This document shows, piece by piece, positions 58,386-64,000 of a DNA stretch of 64,000 nt. Under the pieces are notes generated by a model that saw only the letters and a list, made by a program, of their open reading frames with translations, was not told where the DNA came from and searched no databases. The translations under genes and the position numbers were made by a program. Origin of the DNA: Torymus aiolomorphi (taxonomy: Eukaryota; Arthropoda; Insecta; Hymenoptera; Torymidae); contig CM070877.1 of the NCBI GenBank assembly GCA_036365515.1, forward strand, positions 56,952,475-57,016,474, given 5' to 3'. Numbering within the stretch: position 1 is the stretch's first letter; every line of letters starts with the position of its first letter.

Positions 58386-60067
58386 TAGTTTCATTTTTGG
58401 ATGGCACTCCCCTAGATTTCCAGAGGGCGCATGTGGCACTCAACTAGATTCTAGTTTTTCTAGTAGAGTGCCAGAATAAGATTAGGGAATTCCATAGCGC
58501 ATGCGCGCAACAGCTGAGCCAGCCCGAGACAATTTGAAAAGTTTGCATTTTTGATAAAAATAGTTTTGAATAATTTTATATGGCATTACGAAATATTATT
58601 TCACTTTTAAAGAAACGAATTGAAATCACTTTTACAATAATTGTTTTTATTTATAAACTTGCAAATAATTTTCAACTTTGTTTGTACGTAACTTACAAAA
58701 ACATACTTTAGAGGACGAGACTTTTATCAGGAAACTTTAAGAATGCATTAATAACAATTATTTAGATAAAACCGCTACTAATTTTGATGTAAAAAGAACA
58801 ATAATTGATTTATAAGAATTATTTTTCGCAAATCTCGAATAACGTGAATCGTCGATATGTAGCTGGCCTGTTTTACCATGGCGCAGCGCCATTAAGGTAA
58901 CATGGTCAGCGTTAGATGGCGCGGTCGCCGGAGATACTAATGCTTCCAGAGCTTTTCTGATTTGACCAAGCTTTAAACTTTGAGAAATGAAGCCTACAAG
59001 CATGTTCTAATATATTATTACATAATTAGTTTATTTTAAATCTTTACAGTAAGCTATAATCATTATTTTTCTCTATATTTGTGGACCATCTCCTTCGCTA
59101 ACAATATATAGTATATAACATTTAGATTTACTCTGCTTACTTTACTCTGAGACATTGTTTTCCATATTTTAAAGTTACAATAGAAAAATATAACTTCTTC
59201 CAGTTAAGATTAGTTCTCCACTTAAAAATTTTGCCATTAAACAAATAAATTTTTTAGGCTATCCGATTCTACTACAAAAAACTCTTGAGCGTTAGATTCT
59301 AGGTCTTTAGATATCATCCTTCTATGGTAAGAATAGGGGCTCCCCTTGACTACAAACAATTTCAGAACTCAAAGGGTACGCTTGAATCTTCTGATAATGT
59401 TTTGAATGTATTTTAAACAATAAATAAGTTTTATCCGCTTCATGTCTGATTTTCTGTATTAAATAATTTGAATCCTCAGAAAAACACTTATATTATTAGG
59501 AAACTATTGATTCAACTTTAGAATGAATTGTTGATCTGCGTGTCTGAAATGCTGATGTCAGTCGAGTATAATAATATCTATTCAGAAAATTCATAGTCAG
59601 TAAGATTTGAACACATTATTAAGTATATCGTATAAAGAATTTCACAATAAATGAAATTAGTTTTTTATAGTGTAGTTTTTCATTTACAGTCAGTTATATC
59701 TATTCAGAAAATTTATAGTAAGTATAAGGTTTGAACACATTGTTAAGTATATTGTATAAATAATTTCACAAGTGAAATTAGTTTTTTAATGCACATTTAC
59801 TATAAAAAGAAAAATGAAGTCTTTAAATGATACTCAATTAGAGAATGTAATACGGTTACATGATTTATCAATTTTATAGTTTTTATCGATTTTCAAAGTG
59901 CTATACAATTTTTTCCGAAATCTTTTTTTTTGTAAATTAAAGTTCTTGATCCAAAGAATTGCTAAAAAACTTGCTCGAGTAATTCAGTACTGGCGTAGTC
60001 CTTCCCTTCGAATGATGAAGGTACATCAAAAACCAACGAATAAGAGACTTTCAAAGAGGTTAAGTAT
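58386..60067. other. Gene-free A/T-rich stretch with a ~95-bp direct duplication
   Basis: An ATG-initiated frame at 58,758-59,003 (minus) matches nothing I know. About 59,576-59,670 and 59,698-59,791 are direct copies (TCTATTCAGAAAAT..ATAGT, GTATAAA.AATTTCACAA). No other structure. Confidence 0.5.
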
Positions 60068-60808
60068 CTCTGTTAATAAAAAAACATATGCCAATCACTT
60101 GATCATCATCCCCGAAATCACGCCAAAAAGTCAAATGATTTTCATATGATTGTCATATGATTTTCATGTGACTCTTATGGTCCCAGTTTGTTAAATATTT
60201 ATTCAAATAATTATTATTAATTATTATTATTATTCCTTTACTTGAATCTACGATTAACTAATGTATGTTGATATAATGTAAATGGTGGCAAAGAAGTTTT
60301 GCATTAGTTGTCATAATTTAGAAATGAAAAATTAAATATAAAAACTTTAAGATTAACAATAATAAATGATAATAATAATTAATAATAAACGAAAATATTA
60401 ACATTATTATCAGGTAGAAATCAACTGATAACCACCTGAAAATCAGGTGACGTTTTGGCCTGATTTTCACCTGATTATCAGCTAATAATCAGCTGATAAT
60501 CAGCTGAGCTTTTTCAGTAGGGGCGTCGTCACCTTCATCCTCTGAAGTTCCCTTTCTATCTGTTGAATCTACAGTAGAGATTTATATAACTCAATTCCAC
60601 TGATTTTATTTCCCTCATCTTGTATTGACTAATTTTACAAAATTATTTGAATAAATATTTAACAAATTGGGAACATGAGAGTCACGTGAGAATCATATGG
60701 CAATCATATGAAAAATCATATAAAAATCATATGAAAATCATTTGACTTTTTGGCGTGATTTCGGGGGTGATGATCAAGTGATTGTCATATGATGTTTTTC
60801 AACAGGGT
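60068..60808. mobile_element. MITE with CCCTGTTGAAAAAC-type ends
   Basis: About 740 bp. The right end is GTTTTTCAACAGGG, the left a degraded CTCTGTTAATAAAAAAAC. The arms share ATGCCAATCACTTGATCATC and CACGCCAAAAAGTCAAATGA, then repeated CATATGATTTT units. TA lies next to both ends. The CTGTTGAAAAA-style end and TA duplication recall the element at 32,135. Its centre has nested GATAATCAGCTGATAATCAG palindromes. Confidence 0.7.
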
Positions 60809-61476
60809 AGTCATAAAATAAATACTCGCACATTTTACAGATAAAAAACAAACTTTATTCTTTTTGAGTTTGATTTTGAGTAAAAAAATGATAAAAGTTG
60901 GATTTTATCAAAAAATTGCAAAAAATAGCAATTTTGAATATTGTATACTAATAACATAATATTTGCGATATTGGGATTTTTATGACATCATCGGTAGCTA
61001 AATTATCTTAATCGCATTGAATTTTAAATATAATGAAATTTTAAATCATTGTAAATTTTAAAATCATTTTAAAACATGTACAATGAGTAAACATATTAAA
61101 TTTAAACTATGTACTATACATATGGGAACGATAAATTAATTTGGAGGAAGCTACGTGCCAATGAATTGGCAGCGGATTTTATTTATGCGAATATCGATTT
61201 AAAATTTTAGAAATATGTTTTCTTTTTCATAAAAAACTAAAAGTAAACAAAATTTGAGCGATTTCAAAATTTAGAGTTGTTTACTTCACTTTAAATCTGT
61301 CATATTTATTCATCTACACCTGTTTGGGCACTCGCAAAGTAAGTTAACACTTTGCACGCTCAGTGCGTAAATTAAGTGAGTGCTTTACTCAGAGCGAGTT
61401 AAGACTGAATGCCTAAGCATGTATAGAAAAAAAATGAGTTTAAACACTTAGTTTAGAAATAGTTATTTCGATACAA

Positions 61477-62045
61477 GTGTGAAAAAGTGATTTTATCTTC
61501 TTGTGGACGTTTGCGCCTGAACAACGTGAGGATCAAAAGGTCAGCCGAGGATAAAATCACTTTTTCATTCGTATATCGAACATTATTTTTTGATACGACG
61601 TGTGGGAAACTTAATTTAGATTCTTTATCCAAGTATGCGCGAAATCAAGCTTCGAGCACGGAGTGTGAAAAAATCTATATACTTAACGAATATTTAAATG
61701 ATTTAAACATATTTGCATGATATATACATCATAATATATATTTGATATTGTTACAAAACTACTTTTTATAATTTTGCTCTCGTATAACTATAGTATAGAG
61801 TTCCATACTCTTTAACTCATGCGTGAAAGTGATTTTATCCTTGTGCGGACGTTTGCCCCCCAGCGAAGCGAGGGTGAAAAGGCCATACGAGGTTAAAATC
61901 ACCTTCTCGAACGCATACCGAACAACATTTCTCGACACGACGTGCACGAAGGTTAATTTTTTAATAAAGCATGTACAATATCGAGTTTTGCGCACGAAGT
62001 ATCAAAAGATAACATACTGGAATTTTCAAACCTCCCGATAGTTTT
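61477..62045. repeat. Two diverged ~210-bp direct repeats with a hairpin core
   Basis: Copies at about 61,477-61,685 and 61,822-62,020. Both read GTGATTTTATC, a G/C-rich middle (GGACGTTTGC, GAGG.T.AAAAGG), the complement TAAAATCAC, then CGAC..CGACGTG. The short open frames in each are repeat-derived. Confidence 0.65.
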
Positions 62046-62587
62046 CATTTATACGCGCGCTGAAAACGCGGATATTGCGCGTGCGCAGAGACTGTGCACG
62101 AGGCGCGAATATATTTTTTTGTATAGACTATATTAGTGAAACTACACATTTATCCTTATCATACAATATAAGTAATGTTATTAATTGTTACAATTAATTT
62201 ATAAAGTAAGTATCTGGCCTACATGAATGTTACTAAAATATTACTATTACGATTTACAGAAATGTGCCTATAAAAGGAATGACATTTTGATATTGTATTG
62301 GTTTGAATAAAAAAACCAAAATATAGAAACCTAATGTCTCTAGGTTTTCTTTTGTCCAAGATTGTAGTGTCACCCTTTTTTTACCCCCACGCGCATTGTC
62401 TTTATCCCCACTACTGGCGCTCGCTACAGTTATCAGTAACAGTTACATATTGTTCGTATACTCGCACGCACGCTATAAAGAAATAAGCAACTATAGAAAA
62501 AGATACTTTGTAAAAACTTTATGAATTTTCTTTGTAGTCACGTGTACATAGTAGTGGTTATAGTTCTAGTGTAAATAGTTGTTTATA

Positions 62588-62652
<65 letters not shown>

Positions 62653-63095
62653 TAGGAAAAAACACTTGTGCGCTGATTGACTTAACCCGCACGTGTTCCG
62701 CGCGGTTGCGCGTTTTTGGAAAACACTTTCTTAGTGGTTATAGTCATAGTGTAAATAATTGTTTATAGTGTATATATATATATTTATATATAGTTATAGG
62801 ATAAAAACACTTATGGTGCGCTGATTGATATAACCCGCACGTTTTGCGCGCGGTTGCGCATTTTTGGAAAACCCTTTCTTTGTGACACGAAAAGCCCACG
62901 TAAGTATATTCATAGTTTACTAAAATGGTTTTTGACTATGTTCTATAAGTTAGTGATACTATAAAATTTCATGTGGCGTATTCGCAGGTAGAGATTATAA
63001 CTGTTTTACGAGCGTAAAACTGGAATTTTCAAACCTCCCAATTCTTCAAACGATCCGAAAACGCGGATATTGCGCGTGCGCAGGAACACTCCTGC
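62015..63095. repeat. Repeated ~75-bp segment around a tandem duplication
   Basis: CTGGAATTTTCAAACCTCCC and AAAACGCGGATATTGCGCG occur at about 62,018-62,090 and again at about 63,020-63,090. Between them, about 62,552-62,733 is tandemly duplicated at 62,733-62,882 (GGTTATAGT..TAGTGTAAATA, then CGCGCGGTTGCGC). The first of these holds a (TA)n tract at 62,588-62,648. Confidence 0.65.
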
Positions 63096-63099
63096 TAGA

Positions 63100-64000
63100 G
63101 CATCTCTAGACTTCTCTTTTCCTCCCATGGTGCGTAATATTATAGAAAGTTCAAAATTGAGAAAGAATAATGAAAAATAGTGATGTGTTGGTATCTATGT
63201 AATTTTTTTATATAGACTTTGACTTTTCGTAAATATCTGAAAACATTCTTATGAATTTTAGAAATAAAGAGAAGGCATTATAGTTATATAATTAAAATAA
63301 TTTTCGCCCACACTGGCATAAAGTGCGTAGGTTCTATAAAGTTTTGTAAGAGTATGTGAGCTATTGGGCCTCTTGGGCGTTAAGTAGTATTTTATGCCTG
63401 CTGACTGATTATTTTTAATAGTAGATACGAAAAGTTTTATTATTCAGTCAAGTTAACGTATGGGTACTTGACTACAATAAATTGATTTCAGTACTTTCTT
63501 GTGTTTAATTTGTATAGAAGTATGAACAAATTTTAATACATTTCTGAGAACAGTCATACAGTTGTTTGCGAGAGTTGTTTGTATTACTTGACTATCGATA
63601 ACTGATTTCACAACTTTCGTTTGTTTGATTTGCAGTGAACAATTGAAGGGCCGGATGCAATAAAGGAGTTAGCGCTCGAAAACCCGTAAAAGTATTGACC
63701 AAGTGACTAAATTTTCAATGTAGCCAAATTAATTTTTAAAAAATATCGCCTTGTAGGGAATGAAAAGAAGTATTTTTACCTAGAAGGAATTTTTTTTATT
63801 CGACTTTCTTTTTAATATAAAAATTAAAAACTGAAAATTTGGTTCATCTATTTTTAATAGCTTTAAAAAATATTAATCGTCCAAACTTGGTCAAATATCA
63901 TCGAAATATTTTGAAATTTGACAGGGACGTGCAGAATACTCCAGCGTTGCCTATGGGATTGATAAAAGGATATAAATCGATAATTGTTAATAATTATTTA
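63100..64000. other. No feature recognised
   Basis: A/T-rich sequence without open frames, inverted ends or microsatellites that I could support. Confidence 0.5.

Noticed and set aside
58758..59003. 81-aa open frame on the minus strand
   Set aside because: No recognisable motif, no supported splice partners and no neighbouring gene evidence.

Overview
This is eukaryotic, AT-rich DNA made almost entirely of repeats and transposons. There is no recognisable single-copy host gene. Short introns with GT/AG ends inside transposase genes, Polinton/Maverick elements, a BEL/Pao retroelement, a hAT element and many MITE-like foldbacks point to an arthropod, most likely an insect. I cannot place it more precisely. 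|| Layout. (1) 1-15,483 is a degenerate satellite with a monomer of about 90 bp. It is arranged as a huge imperfect palindrome (arms about 1-5,330 and 9,300-15,360) and punctuated by several families of foldback element. The satellite usually changes orientation at one of them. (2) 15,490-29,043 is a 13.55-kb Polinton with 5'-AG...CT-3' ends and a 6-bp ATTAAT target duplication. It carries genes for packaging ATPase, penton-type minor capsid, major capsid, integrase, adenain-like protease and several small virion-type proteins. It has no DNA polymerase B. Its terminal inverted repeats are 2.5 kb and contain the protease gene, so the protease is present twice: the left copy is dead and the right copy is intact. 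Two further MITE-like elements have entered the right repeat only. (3) 29,050-30,060 is more satellite. 30,060-41,160 has no genes but contains tandem repeats, hairpins and MITEs, including a Harbinger-type element with a TTA duplication and a TA-duplicating element. (4) 41,175-58,385 is a four-level nest. A second, older Polinton remnant is cut in its integrase gene by a BEL/Pao retrotransposon (5' LTR from about 44,482). The BEL reverse-transcriptase region is cut by a 10.9-kb element (47,400-58,288) that starts CACAGTG and ends CACTGTG and carries a 7-exon RAG1/Transib-like transposase gene. Intron 1 of that gene is cut by a 5.15-kb hAT element (49,511-54,661) with an 8-bp duplication. (5) 58,386-64,000 has no genes but contains a MITE and local duplications. 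|| How the pieces relate. The Polinton genes form one leftward series (ATPase, 133-aa protein, 264-aa protein, integrase, penton, pVI-like, major capsid, conserved 'HGLxW' protein, protease), which is a virion-morphogenesis block. The element is now non-autonomous: no polymerase, a broken integrase with a replaced catalytic residue, and a stop inside the capsid gene. The RAG1-like transposase open reading frame is complete over seven exons. The hAT carries a multi-exon BED-finger transposase and, upstream, a small separate gene that resembles the transposase's own N-terminal domain.
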